Shown here: positions 27,226 to 36,245 of the stretch, piece after piece
Layout: each line of letters begins with the position of its first letter
Position numbering within the stretch: position 1 is the first letter of the stretch
DNA from: Acidobacteriota bacterium
Lineage (GTDB): Bacteria > Acidobacteriota > Thermoanaerobaculia > Multivoradales > Multivoraceae
Length of the DNA: 64,000 nt
Direction: 5' to 3'
Assembly: GCA_003388555.1 (NCBI GenBank)
Contig: QQVD01000050.1
Coordinates: 124,001-188,000, forward strand
The notes under the pieces: generated by a model
Database searches by the model: none
What the model was told of the DNA's origin: nothing
What the model saw: only the letters and a program-made list of their open reading frames with translations
Position numbers and translations under genes: made by a program

Positions 27226-28683
27226 ATGCTTCCGGTCGTCTTCCTCTATCTCGGCCTGGTGCTGGCGATCGGCCTGTGGAGCCATCGCATGGCGCGCTCC
27301 ACCGGCGAGGACTTCTTCGTCGCCGGCCGCACGATCGGCCCCTTCGTGCTGCTGATGACGCTCTTCGGCACCCACATGACGGCTTTCGCGCTGCTCGGGG
27401 CGTCAGGAGAGAGCTACCGCATCGGCATCGGGGTCTTCGGCCTGATGGCGTCCTCCTCGGCGCTGATCGCGCCGACCCTGTTCTTCTTCGTCGGCATGCG
27501 GGTCTGGCGTCTCGGCAAGCAGTACGGCTACGTCACCCAGGTCGAGCTGCTCAGCGAGCGCTTCCAGTCGCCTCTGCTCGGCCTCTGTCTCTTCCCGGTC
27601 CTGGCGGTGCTGCTGGTGCCCTACCTCCTGATCGGCGTGATGGGCGGCGGCATCACCCTGTCGGAGATCGGCGGCGACGCCATTCCGACCTGGGTCGGCA
27701 GCGTGCTGATCACCGCCGTCGTGCTCGTCTACGTCTGCTTCGGTGGCCTGCGCGGCACCGCCTGGGTGAACACGTTCCAGACCTGCTTCTTCATGGTCAT
27801 CGGCGCCGTCACCGTCTGGCTCATCGTCGGTCGGCTCGGCGGTCTCGAGACGGCGATGGCGCGCGTCGCCGAGAGCCACCCCGAGATGCTGGTGCGCGGC
27901 GACAACGTGCGGCCGCTGCAGCTGGTCACCTACCTGCTGATCCCCGCCTCGGTGGGCATGTTCCCGCACATCTTCCAGCACTGGTTGTCGGCGCGGCGGG
28001 CGGCCACCTTCCGCGCTCCGGTGATCCTCTACCCGGCCTGCATCCTGATCGTGTGGCTGCCGAGCGTGCTGCTCGGCGTCTTCGGCCGCATCGACTTCCC
28101 CGACCTGGTGGGACCGCAGGCCAACTCGGTGCTGGTGCGAATGATCGCCCTCTACTCGCCTGGAGTGCTCGGCGGACTGCTGGCGGCCGGTGTGTTCGCC
28201 GCGATCATGTCGTCGCTCGATTCGCAGTCGCTGGCACTGGGCACCATGTTCACCCGCGACGTCATGCCGCGGCTGCTGGGTCGCAAGCTGGCCGACGGCG
28301 AGCAGGTCCTGGCCGGCAGGCTCTTCCTCGCCTCGGTGCTGCTGCTCACCCTGGGGCTCTCGTTCGTGGTCAATCGGTCGATCTTCGGCCTCGCGGTGTG
28401 GTGCTTCACCGGCTACACGGCGCTGCTGCCGATCCTGATCGGCGCGCTCTTCTGGCGCCGCGCCACCGCGGCCGGCGCGCTGGCGTCGCTCGCCACCGCC
28501 TTCGCCTCCTGGCTGTACTTCTTCCGCGCCGGCTGGGGCAAGCCCGACTACAGCGTGCTGGGCTCGGGAGCCATGCCGGTGGCGGTGATCGTCCCGGCCG
28601 CCGCCCTGGCGCTGATCGTGGTGTCGCTGCTGACGCGGCCGCCGGATACGGCGGTGGTCGAGCGGTTCGTGGGCGACGACTGA
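27226..28683 (+). CDS. Sodium:solute symporter family transporter
   Basis: The 485-residue protein has about 13 transmembrane helices of the SSS (LeuT-fold) family. Family marks include an early FVAGRTIGPFVLLMTLFGTHMTA and the mid-protein YVCFGGLRGTAWVNTFQ. The late SSLDSQSLALGTMFTRDV is the typical conserved segment of helix 8. It would import a solute with Na+. The substrate (sugar, amino acid, pantothenate, carboxylate) cannot be read. It is coupled to the DUF3311-like gene upstream and is followed by a GT4 gene 9 bp later. Confidence 0.9.
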   Translation: MLPVVFLYLGLVLAIGLWSHRMARSTGEDFFVAGRTIGPFVLLMTLFGTHMTAFALLGASGESYRIGIGVFGLMASSSALIAPTLFFFVGMRVWRLGKQYGYVTQVELLSERFQSPLLGLCLFPVLAVLLVPYLLIGVMGGGITLSEIGGDAIPTWVGSVLITAVVLVYVCFGGLRGTAWVNTFQTCFFMVIGAVTVWLIVGRLGGLETAMARVAESHPEMLVRGDNVRPLQLVTYLLIPASVGMFPHIFQHWLSARRAATFRAPVILYPACILIVWLPSVLLGVFGRIDFPDLVGPQANSVLVRMIALYSPGVLGGLLAAGVFAAIMSSLDSQSLALGTMFTRDVMPRLLGRKLADGEQVLAGRLFLASVLLLTLGLSFVVNRSIFGLAVWCFTGYTALLPILIGALFWRRATAAGALASLATAFASWLYFFRAGWGKPDYSVLGSGAMPVAVIVPAAALALIVVSLLTRPPDTAVVERFVGDD

Positions 28684-28692
28684 GGCGCGGCG

Positions 28693-30060
28693 GTGAAGAT
28701 CGCGATCATCGCGGCGGGCGCCGGCGGCATGTTCTGCGGCAGCTGCATCCGCGACAACGCTCTGGCCACCGAGCTGATGGCGGAGGGCCACGACGTCGTG
28801 CTGCTGCCGATCTACACCCCGATGCGCACCGACGAGGAGGGCGTGGCGCTCGACCACGTCTTCTACGGCGCGGTGAGCATCTACCTCGAGCAGAAGTTCC
28901 CCTGGTTCGCACGCATCCCGCGCTGGATGCGCGGCTGGCTCGACCACCCGGCGCTGCTGCGCCGCCTGCCGATGTCCTCCAACGCCACCAACGCCAAGGA
29001 CCTCGGTGAGCTGACGCTGTCGACGCTGCGCGGCGAGGAGGGGCGCCAGCGCGCCGAGCTCGAGCACATGGCGCGCTGGCTGGCCGACCACTACCAGCCC
29101 GAGGTGATCCAGCTCAGCAACTCGATGCTGCTCGGCTTCGTGCGCGAGCTGCGCCGCCACCTGCCCGACGCCAGGATCGTCTGCGCTCTCCAGGGCGAGG
29201 ACATCTTCCTCGACGACCTCGACGAGCCCTATCGCACCGAGGTCATCGGGATGATGGGGGAGCGCGCCCGCGAATGCGACCTCTTCGTCTCGACCAGCGT
29301 CTTCTACGCCGCGCCGATGGCCGAGCTGCTCGGCATCGACCGCGACCGCATCGTGCCGACGAGGATCGGCATCCACGTGCCTGCCGACGACCCTGAGCGC
29401 CAGCCGCCACCGGAGGAGCCGTTCACCATCGGCTACCTCGCCCGCATCTGCCCCGAGAAGGGCCTGCACCGGCTGGTCGACGCCTTCGAGCTGCTCTGCG
29501 AGCGGATCGGGGCGGAGCGGCTGCGGCTGCGGGTGGCGGGATACGAGTCGGGCCGCGACCGGCAGTACTCGGCGGCGCTGCGCCAGCGACTCGAGCGCTC
29601 GGGCCTGTCGGGCAGGGTCGACTGGCTGGGCGAGGTCGACCGCGAGCAGAAGACGGCCTTCCTGCGCTCGCTGCACGTGTTCTCGGTGCCGACGATCTAC
29701 CACGATCCGAAGGGGCTGCCGGTGCTCGAGGCGATGGCCGAGGCGGTGCCGGTGGTGCAGCCGCGGCACGGCGCCTTTCCCGAGCTGCTCGAGCGCACCG
29801 GCGGCGGCGTGCTGGTGGAGCCCGACGACGCGCGCGCGCTCGCCGATGCGATCGAGCGTCTGCTGCGCTCGCCCGAGGAGCGCGACGAGCTCGGCCGCCA
29901 GGGAGCCGCCGGGGTGCGGCGCGAGTTCACCACCGAGACGATGGCCGAGGACACGCTGCGGGCCTACCGGCGGGCGCTCTCGAGTGCGTCGGCGGTCGAC
30001 TCGGTCGACTCGGTCGCGTCCGACGACGGCCGTGCCGGCGCCGCGGCGGGAGCCGGCTGA
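28693..30060 (+). CDS. GT4-family glycosyltransferase
   Basis: The 455-residue protein has the GT-B fold with N-terminal MKIAIIAAGAGGMFCGSCIRD. Its C-terminal domain shows TIGYLARICPEKGLHRLVDAF, the sugar-nucleotide region PKGLPVLEAMAEAVPVV, and the E-x7-E-type segment ending in GGGVLVEPDD. The Cys-rich GMFCGSC motif near the N-terminus marks a subgroup common in Acidobacteriota and Planctomycetes. Donor and acceptor are unknown. No other glycan gene is adjacent, so it may act on a lipid or storage glycan rather than on an O-antigen. Confidence 0.85.
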   Translation: MKIAIIAAGAGGMFCGSCIRDNALATELMAEGHDVVLLPIYTPMRTDEEGVALDHVFYGAVSIYLEQKFPWFARIPRWMRGWLDHPALLRRLPMSSNATNAKDLGELTLSTLRGEEGRQRAELEHMARWLADHYQPEVIQLSNSMLLGFVRELRRHLPDARIVCALQGEDIFLDDLDEPYRTEVIGMMGERARECDLFVSTSVFYAAPMAELLGIDRDRIVPTRIGIHVPADDPERQPPPEEPFTIGYLARICPEKGLHRLVDAFELLCERIGAERLRLRVAGYESGRDRQYSAALRQRLERSGLSGRVDWLGEVDREQKTAFLRSLHVFSVPTIYHDPKGLPVLEAMAEAVPVVQPRHGAFPELLERTGGGVLVEPDDARALADAIERLLRSPEERDELGRQGAAGVRREFTTETMAEDTLRAYRRALSSASAVDSVDSVASDDGRAGAAAGAG

Positions 30061-30062
30061 AG

Positions 30063-30503
30063 GTGTTCGAGTACCGCACCCGCAGAGTGGTCGAGTTCGC
30101 CGACACCGACATGGCGGGGATCATCCACTTCTCCCGCTACTACGTCTTCATGGAGCGCGCCGAGCACGAGTTCTGGAACGCACTCGGCACCAGCGTGCAC
30201 ACCGAGGTCGACGGCGTCGCGATCGGATGGCCACGCCTCGAGGCGTCGTGCCGCTTCCTGCGTCCCGTGCGCTTCGAGGACGTGCTCGACATCCACCTCC
30301 AGGTGGTGCGCAAGGGCGGCCGTTCGTTGACCTTCGAGATCGACTTCTGGTGCCGTGGCGAACGGGTGGCGCAGGGTCGGCTGGCGACCTGCTGCTGCGC
30401 CCTGACTCCGGGCGAGCCGCCGCGGGCGGTGCCGATCCCCGCGGTGCTGGCGGAACGGATCGAGGAGCGACCGACCGCCGGCGACGCACCGTATCCTCAG
30501 TGA
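30063..30503 (+). CDS. YbgC/4-hydroxybenzoyl-CoA thioesterase family hotdog protein
   Basis: The 146-residue single hotdog domain has the family motif FADTDMAGIIHFSRYYVFMERA, which holds the catalytic Asp, and a hydrophobic beta half (FRPVRFEDVLDIHLQVV style). It would hydrolyse acyl-CoA or acyl-ACP thioesters. It starts at GTG two bases after the GT4 stop. The substrate is unknown; no tol-pal genes are adjacent, so the YbgC role in that operon does not apply. A TATCCT hexamer near its 3' end (30492-30497) may serve the next gene. Confidence 0.85.
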   Translation: MFEYRTRRVVEFADTDMAGIIHFSRYYVFMERAEHEFWNALGTSVHTEVDGVAIGWPRLEASCRFLRPVRFEDVLDIHLQVVRKGGRSLTFEIDFWCRGERVAQGRLATCCCALTPGEPPRAVPIPAVLAERIEERPTAGDAPYPQ

Positions 30504-30528
30504 CGTTGCAGGCGACCGAGGTGACCAG

Positions 30529-31278
30529 ATGAGCGAAACAGGAGCAGGCGGGGCGGCGGCGCCGCACGCCGCGGCGGCGGGGCAGTCCACCAGTCGGCAG
30601 GAGGGCGGCGCGGTGCGCGCCCGCTCGCTCGACAAGTCGTACCGTCTCGGTGGCGAGGAGGTGGTGGTGCTGCGCGGCGCCGACCTCGATCTCGCGGCAG
30701 GCGAAGCCGTGGCGGTGATCGGGCCCTCGGGGTCGGGAAAGAGCACCCTGCTGCACATCCTCGGCACCCTGGAGAGGCCGGACGCCGGCAGCGTCGAGAT
30801 CGACGGCGTCGACCTGTCGAGCCTCGAGGGCGAGCGCCTCAGCCGCTTCCGCAGCGACCGCGTCGGCTTCGTCTTCCAGGACCACCATCTGCTGCCGCAG
30901 TACGGCGTGCTGCAGAACGTCCTCATGCCGACGCTGGCGCACCCCGGCGCCGTCGGCACCCGCCAGCGCGCCGAGCAGCTGCTGGGCGCCGTCGGTCTTG
31001 CCCATCGACTCGACCACCGCCCGGCGCAGCTCTCCGGCGGCGAGCGACAGCGGGCGGCGATCGCCCGCGCCCTGATCAACCGGCCGTCGCTGCTGCTCTG
31101 CGACGAGCCCACCGGCAATCTCGACGGCGCCACCGCCGACGTCGTCGGCGACCTGCTCTTCGAGCTCCACCGCCGTGAGGGCGGCACCATGGTGGTGGTC
31201 ACCCACTCGCTCGACCTCGCCGGTCGTTTCCCGCGCACCCTGCGACTCGACAAGGGCCAGCTGCGGGAGGCGTCATGA
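30529..31278 (+). CDS. LolD/MacB-type ABC transporter ATPase
   Basis: The 249-residue ATPase has Walker A GPSGSGKST, Q-loop VFQDHHLLPQ, signature LSGGERQRAAIARAL, Walker B LLLCDEPTGNLDG and the H-loop VVVTHS. The GNLDG form and the DHHLLPQYGVLQNV stretch are typical of the LolD/MacB/FtsE group that powers FtsX-like permeases. The first 27 residues are a Gly/Ala-rich extension. It overlaps the giant permease gene by four bases (ATGA), so the two form one transporter. Confidence 0.93.
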   Translation: MSETGAGGAAAPHAAAAGQSTSRQEGGAVRARSLDKSYRLGGEEVVVLRGADLDLAAGEAVAVIGPSGSGKSTLLHILGTLERPDAGSVEIDGVDLSSLEGERLSRFRSDRVGFVFQDHHLLPQYGVLQNVLMPTLAHPGAVGTRQRAEQLLGAVGLAHRLDHRPAQLSGGERQRAAIARALINRPSLLLCDEPTGNLDGATADVVGDLLFELHRREGGTMVVVTHSLDLAGRFPRTLRLDKGQLREAS

Positions 31279-34200
31279 GCGCCGCCGGCGAGGGGACGGG
31301 CGGCGAGACCGGCAGCCGCGGCGGGCTGCTGCTCGAGAGCCTGCTGCACTTCTGGCGCATCAACCTGGCGATCGTCGCCGCGGTCGCGGTGTGCACCGCG
31401 GTGCTGGTCGGCGCCCTGCTGGTCGGCGACTCGATGCGCGGCTCGCTGCGTGCCCTGACCCTCGAGCGCCTCGGCGACATCGACCACGTCGTCGTCGCCG
31501 AGAGCTTCCTGCGCCAGGACCTGGCCGAGGAGCTCGAGGAACAGGACGGCTTCGGGGAGCGCTTCGCCGACGTGGTGCCCGCGCTGCTGCTGCAGGGATC
31601 GGTCTCGGTGCCGCAGAGCGGCCGCCGCGCCGCCCAGGTCGGCATCCAGGGCATCGACGACGACTTCGCCTCGCTCTTCCCCGGCTACGAGGATCGCTTC
31701 GACCTCGAGCGCGTCGACGGGCAGCTGTTCGGCTCGGCGCTGGTCAACGCCACGCTGGCCCGCGAGCTCGCGGCCGAGGTCGGCGACGAGCTGCTGATCG
31801 CCCTGCAGCGGCCCAGCGACGTGCCACGCGAGTCGCTGATGGGCTCCACCGACCCGGCCGACGTGGTGCAGACGATGCGGGTGGTGGTGCGGGGAGTGCT
31901 CGAGGACCGCGGCCCGGGGCGCTTCGGCCTGCTGCCGCACCAGACCCTGCCGTCCAACGTCTTCGTGCCGCTGCGCGACCTGCAGCGTTCGCTCGACCAG
32001 CGGGCGAGGGTCAACGCCCTGCTGGTCAGTGGCGCCCCCGAGGCGGCCGGTGAGCTGGCCGAGCGGCTGGCACAGGCGGCGCAGCTCGAGGACTACGGCC
32101 TCGAGGTCGCCGTCGACGAGGAGGTGGCGCGGGTCACCGCCCGCGAGGTGGTGCTGCGTCCGCCGCTCGAGGAGTACCTGCTGGCGGTGGCCGAGGAGGA
32201 GGGTTGGCGGCGGCTTCCGGTCTCGACCTACCTGGCCAACCAGGTGCGTATCGTCGATCCGGCCGCCGACCGCAGCCTGCCGCGGCCGCTGCTGCCGTAC
32301 TCCACCATCGCCGCGCTGCCCGGCGATCTGCCCTCTCTTCCCGACGTCTTCGGCGGCCTGCGCCTGCTCGACGGATCGCCCGCTCCGGCGCTCGACGAGG
32401 AGCAGGTGCTGCTCAACGCCTGGGCCGCCGAGGACCTCGGCGCGGTGCCTGGCGACCGGCTCGAGATCGAGTACTGGGAGGTCGGCGACAGCGAGGAGCT
32501 GCGCGCCCGCACCGTCCGCCTCGAGCTCGCGGGCATCGTCGCACTCGACAGCCTCGGCGCCGCCGCCGAGCTGACGCCGGAGTTCCCCGGAGTGTCCGAC
32601 GCCGACGACATGTCGGAGCGGGATCGCACCTTCCCGGTCGACCTGTCGCTGATCGAGCAGCGTGACGAGGACTACTGGGACCTGTATCGCGGGGCGCCGA
32701 AGATCTTCGTCGCCGAGGCGCTCGGGCGGCGCCTGTGGGGCAACCGTTTCGGCGAGCTCAGCGCGCTGTGGCTGGCGCCCGCGGGCGGTGCGGGCGACAA
32801 CGGGAGAGAAGCCTCGGCGCGGCAGGTCGAGGCCCGGCTCGGCGAGCGCCTTCCGGCCGAGCTGCCGCTGGCGCGGGCCGGCGTCTCGGTGCGCGGGGTC
32901 AAGAGCAGCGGCCTCGAGGCGGCGCGCGGCGCCACCGACTTCGCCGGCCTGTTCATCGGCTTCAGCCTCTTCCTGATCGTCGCCTCGGCGCTGCTGGTGG
33001 CGCTCTTCTTCCGCCTCGGTACCGAGCGGCGCGGCCGCGAGATCGGCGCTCTGCTCGCCTACGGCACGCCGCTGCCGACGGTGCGCCGGAGACTGCTGGT
33101 CGAGGCGCTGGTGCTCAGCCTGATCGGGGTGGCGATCGGGCTGGGGCTGGCTCTGGCCTACGCGGCGCTGATGATGTGGGGACTCGGCACGGTGTGGGTG
33201 GGAGCGATCGGAGCCCGTTTCCTCGAGCTGCACGTGGCGCCGCTGTCCCTGTTCGGCGGAGCGCTCGGCGCCCTGGCACTGGTGTCGGTGGTGCTGTGGA
33301 GGACGGTGCGGCAGCTGGCCGGCCTGGCGCCGGTGTCGCTGCTGCGCGGCGAGGTGACCAGCGACGCCGAGGTGCTGCGCGAGGCGCGCTGGAGTCGCCG
33401 TGTGTTCTGGCTCTCGGCGCTCGCGGCGCTGGGTCTGTTGGCGCTCTCGTTCGCGGTGCCCGAGGGCAGCGCCGGACCGGTCTTCGTCGGCCTCGGCGCG
33501 GCGCTGCTGGTCTGCGGGCTGGCGGCGCTGGCGGTGCGCCTGCGCCGCGGCGAGCGCCAGCTGATCACCGACGGCGGTCCTGGCGGGCTGGTGCGCATGG
33601 CGCTCGCCAACGTCGGTCTGGTGCCGGGCCGCAGCCTGCTGTCGGTGGCCCTGGTCGCCTCGGCGACCTTCGTGATCGTCGCCGTCGGCGCCTACGGCCA
33701 CCGCTTCGGACACGAGGACGAGCGCGACTCCGGCGCCGGTGGCTTCGACCTGCGCGCCACCGCCGACGTGCCCGTGTACGAAGACCTCACCAGCGCCGAC
33801 GGCCGCTTCGACCTCGGCTTCTCACAGGAGCAGTCGGAGCTCCTCGCCGGCGCCGAGATCTATGGCCTGCGGGTCGTCCCGGGCGACGACGTCAGCTGCC
33901 TGAACCTCTACCAGCCGACCAGTCCGCGGCTGCTCGGGATCTCGCCCGAGCTGCGCCAGCGCGGCGGCTTCTCGTTCCAGCAGCTCGTCGACCTGCCCGG
34001 CGCCGAGGAGGATCCGTGGTCGCTGCTCGAGGGGCGTCTCGAGGACGGCGCGATCCCGGCCTTCGGTGACTTCAACTCGGTGATGTGGATCCTCAAGTCC
34101 GGCCTCGGGCAGGACGTGGTGATCGAGAACGAGCGCGGCGAGCCGCTGCGTCTGCGCCTGGTCGGGCTGCTGCGCCGGAGCATCTTCCAGAGCGAGCTGC

Positions 34201-34766
34201 TGGTCGCCGAAGAGATCCTGGCGGAGGAGTTCCCCAGCCGCGGCGGGGCGCGCGACTTCCTCCTCGACGTGGCGCCGGGGCAGGCCGAGAAGGTCGCCGC
34301 CACCCTCGAGCAGGGTCTCGAGCGCTTCGGTTTCGACAGCCGCTCGACGACCCAGGTGCTCGAGAGCTTCCAGGCGGTCGAGAACACCTACCTCAGCACC
34401 TTCCAGGTGCTCGGCGGCCTCGGCCTGCTGCTCGGCACTCTCGGCCTCGCCGTGGTACTGCTGCGCGGCGTGCTCGAGCGCAGCGCCGAGCTCGCCACCC
34501 TGCAGGCGGTCGGCTTCGCGCGCCGCAAGCTCGGCTGGACGGTGCTGGCGGAGAACGCCGTGCTGCTGCTGCTCGGGGTGCTGCTGGGGGCGACGGCGGC
34601 GCTGGTCGCGGTGGCGCCGCATCTTCTCGGCGGCCAGGCGCTGGTGCCGTGGGCGTCGCTGGCGCTCACCCTGGTCGCTGTCGTCGCGGTGGGCACGTTG
34701 GCGAGCGCCGCCGCGGTCCGTCACGTCGTCCGGCTGCCCCTGCTCGGTGCCCTGCGCGGCGACTGA
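31275..34766 (+). CDS. Very large FtsX-like ABC permease
   Basis: The 1163-residue permease has one early transmembrane helix (about 34-54) and a large periplasmic domain (about 60-550). A three-helix FtsX block follows (about 555-690), then helices at about 710-755 and a further helix near 780-800. A second periplasmic domain (about 805-1035) and a final three-helix FtsX block complete it. This doubled FtsX architecture (two permease halves in one chain) differs from LolC/E and MacB, which are about 400-650 residues. It resembles the YbbP/'ABC transporter permease' group, which moves hydrophobic molecules or lipoproteins. No membrane-fusion partner is adjacent, and cargo is unknown. Confidence 0.87.
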   Translation: MSAAGEGTGGETGSRGGLLLESLLHFWRINLAIVAAVAVCTAVLVGALLVGDSMRGSLRALTLERLGDIDHVVVAESFLRQDLAEELEEQDGFGERFADVVPALLLQGSVSVPQSGRRAAQVGIQGIDDDFASLFPGYEDRFDLERVDGQLFGSALVNATLARELAAEVGDELLIALQRPSDVPRESLMGSTDPADVVQTMRVVVRGVLEDRGPGRFGLLPHQTLPSNVFVPLRDLQRSLDQRARVNALLVSGAPEAAGELAERLAQAAQLEDYGLEVAVDEEVARVTAREVVLRPPLEEYLLAVAEEEGWRRLPVSTYLANQVRIVDPAADRSLPRPLLPYSTIAALPGDLPSLPDVFGGLRLLDGSPAPALDEEQVLLNAWAAEDLGAVPGDRLEIEYWEVGDSEELRARTVRLELAGIVALDSLGAAAELTPEFPGVSDADDMSERDRTFPVDLSLIEQRDEDYWDLYRGAPKIFVAEALGRRLWGNRFGELSALWLAPAGGAGDNGREASARQVEARLGERLPAELPLARAGVSVRGVKSSGLEAARGATDFAGLFIGFSLFLIVASALLVALFFRLGTERRGREIGALLAYGTPLPTVRRRLLVEALVLSLIGVAIGLGLALAYAALMMWGLGTVWVGAIGARFLELHVAPLSLFGGALGALALVSVVLWRTVRQLAGLAPVSLLRGEVTSDAEVLREARWSRRVFWLSALAALGLLALSFAVPEGSAGPVFVGLGAALLVCGLAALAVRLRRGERQLITDGGPGGLVRMALANVGLVPGRSLLSVALVASATFVIVAVGAYGHRFGHEDERDSGAGGFDLRATADVPVYEDLTSADGRFDLGFSQEQSELLAGAEIYGLRVVPGDDVSCLNLYQPTSPRLLGISPELRQRGGFSFQQLVDLPGAEEDPWSLLEGRLEDGAIPAFGDFNSVMWILKSGLGQDVVIENERGEPLRLRLVGLLRRSIFQSELLVAEEILAEEFPSRGGARDFLLDVAPGQAEKVAATLEQGLERFGFDSRSTTQVLESFQAVENTYLSTFQVLGGLGLLLGTLGLAVVLLRGVLERSAELATLQAVGFARRKLGWTVLAENAVLLLLGVLLGATAALVAVAPHLLGGQALVPWASLALTLVAVVAVGTLASAAAVRHVVRLPLLGALRGD

Positions 34767-34798
34767 GCCGAGTCGTCCGGGATCGGTGGCTGGATCGG

Positions 34799-34827
34799 TG
34801 GTCAGCCTCTTCGGGTAACGGTATGCT
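34799..34827 (+). promoter_or_regulatory. Putative promoter before the PchB-like gene
   Basis: TGGTCA (34799-34804) and TATGCT (34822-34827) are 17 bp apart in the 143-bp gap after the permease gene, upstream of the ATG at 34910. The -10 fits well; the -35 matches TTGACA at four of six bases. Confidence 0.4.
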
Positions 34828-34909
34828 GACCGCTCGCTGGCGGCGCCCGAGGACTCTGGCCGCCGCCGGTTCCGCAGCCAGTCGCGTCGGGGGGAAAGCG
34901 AGAATCGCC

Positions 34910-35230
34910 ATGGAAGACAAGGAGCGCAGCCCGAGGTCGCCCGAGCAGTGCGTGACCCTGGAGCTGGTGCGGAAGGAGATCGACGCCATCGATCGTGGCA
35001 TCGTCGAGGCGATCGCGTTGCGCTCCCGCTACGTCGAGCAGGCGGCTCAGTTCAAGCAGTCCGAGTCCGCGGTCAGGGCGCCGGAGCGGGTCCGCCAGGC
35101 GCTCGCCGAGCGCCGTCGCTGGGCGGGAGAGCTCGGGGTCTCGACCGAGCTCGTCGACGCCGTCTTCCGCACCGTGATCGAGCACTTCGTCGAAGACGAG
35201 ATGTCTCGCTGGAAGAGCGGCTCGTCTTGA
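34910..35230 (+). CDS. Chorismate mutase / isochorismate pyruvate lyase, PchB-like (AroQ fold)
   Basis: The 106-residue all-helical protein follows PchB closely along its length: an N-terminal helix with VRKEIDAIDRGIVEAIALR, then YVEQAAQFKQSESAVRAPERV, then RRRWAGELGVSTELVDAVF. The Lys of QFKQSE matches the catalytic Lys42 of PchB, and the Arg of LVRKEID matches its Arg14. PchB makes salicylate from isochorismate and has weak chorismate mutase activity. No isochorismate synthase or siderophore gene is near, so a simple chorismate mutase role is equally possible. It starts at the ATG at 34910 after GGGGAAAGCGAG and overlaps the next gene (TTGA). Confidence 0.82.
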   Translation: MEDKERSPRSPEQCVTLELVRKEIDAIDRGIVEAIALRSRYVEQAAQFKQSESAVRAPERVRQALAERRRWAGELGVSTELVDAVFRTVIEHFVEDEMSRWKSGSS

Positions 35231-35670
35231 GCGACTGGAGAGCGTCGGTGCGGCGGGCCAGTCGCTGGGTCGCGGGTGGCCTCGCTGCGCTCGTCATGCT
35301 GACCCTGCTGGTCGCCAACCTGCCGCGCGGCAGGCCTTGGCTGGTCGATCACCTGGGCATCCAGCCCGGCCAGGACAAGATCGGCCACTTCTGGCTGATG
35401 GGGCTGCTCGGCGCCGCGCTGGTCGTGGCGACGCGCGGCCGCAGCTTCTTCGGGCGCTCTCTCGGCGGCCCCGTCGTGCTCGCCGGCGCCGCGGTGCTGG
35501 TGGGTCTCGACGAGGCGCTGCAACTCGTGGTGCCGGGACGCGCCGCCACCTGGGAGGACCTGCAGGCGAGCTGGTTGGGCATCGCGGTGCTCGGCGGCGG
35601 CGCCTGGCTCGGCTGCCTGCTGGTGGAGCGCCTCGCCGGCACCGGGACGCAGCGGGCGCCGGAGGCCTGA
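35227..35670 (+). CDS. VanZ-like family membrane protein
   Basis: The 147-residue protein has about four transmembrane helices. VanZ-like marks are QDKIGHFWLMGLLGAAL and the later GLDEALQLVVPGRAATWEDL. The domain is widespread and its function outside teicoplanin resistance is unknown, so no resistance role is implied. The TTG start overlaps the chorismate mutase stop; a GNAT gene follows after 3 bp. Confidence 0.8.
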   Translation: MSDWRASVRRASRWVAGGLAALVMLTLLVANLPRGRPWLVDHLGIQPGQDKIGHFWLMGLLGAALVVATRGRSFFGRSLGGPVVLAGAAVLVGLDEALQLVVPGRAATWEDLQASWLGIAVLGGGAWLGCLLVERLAGTGTQRAPEA

Positions 35671-35673
35671 GCG

Positions 35674-36228
35674 GTGGAGGGTCCTCAAGCCCCCGGCCGC
35701 ACGGCGCTGCCGGTGCGCGCCGCGTCCGCGGACGAGCTCGAGCGCCTGGCGGCGATCGAGCGCCATGCCGATCAGCGCTTCCGTGAGCAGTATCCCGGTC
35801 TGCTGCCGGACGGCGACTCCGTGCTGCCGCTCGAGGCACTGCAAGCCGCCTGTTCGCGAGGGCTGCTCTGGGTGGTCGAGGACGAGAACGAGCTGGCCGG
35901 CTTCGCCTGCGCCAGACCGGTGGGGAGCGGCGGTCGTTGGCTGCTGCTCGAGCAGCTCAGCGTGACGCCCCGCTTCGGCAGGCTCGGGCTCGGCGGCGCC
36001 CTGTTGCGCCGGGTGCAGCAGGAGGCGGTCTCGCGCGGCCTCGAGGGCGTCGCCCTGCGCACCTTCGAGGAGGTGCCCTGGAACGCCCCCTGGTACCGGC
36101 GTCACGGCTTCTACGAGCTGGTCCCCGGCGAGGCGCCGTTGCTGCACGAGGAGGAGGACGCCGAACGCCGCGCCGGGCTGGCCCTCGAGCGGCGCGTGGC
36201 GATGGCCTGGCGTTCGCCGTCGGCCTAG
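35674..36228 (+). CDS. GNAT-family N-acetyltransferase
   Basis: The 184-residue protein has the GNAT core: the strand LLLEQLSVTPRFGRLGLGGALL contains the acetyl-CoA pyrophosphate motif (R-x2-x-G-x-G/A form), and NAPWYRRHGFYEL is the typical C-terminal strand. The acceptor substrate is unknown. It starts at GTG three bases after the VanZ-like gene and converges with the PaaI thioesterase gene 17 bp downstream. Confidence 0.85.
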   Translation: MEGPQAPGRTALPVRAASADELERLAAIERHADQRFREQYPGLLPDGDSVLPLEALQAACSRGLLWVVEDENELAGFACARPVGSGGRWLLLEQLSVTPRFGRLGLGGALLRRVQQEAVSRGLEGVALRTFEEVPWNAPWYRRHGFYELVPGEAPLLHEEEDAERRAGLALERRVAMAWRSPSA

Positions 36229-36245
36229 AGGACCTCGAGGACGCG

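Noticed and set aside
27403-29769. 788-codon open frame on the minus strand
   Set aside because: Antisense to the symporter and GT4 genes; no motif.
29964-33713. 1249-codon open frame on the minus strand
   Set aside because: Antisense to the LolD-like ATPase and the permease; Arg/His/Gln-rich shadow sequence without family motifs.
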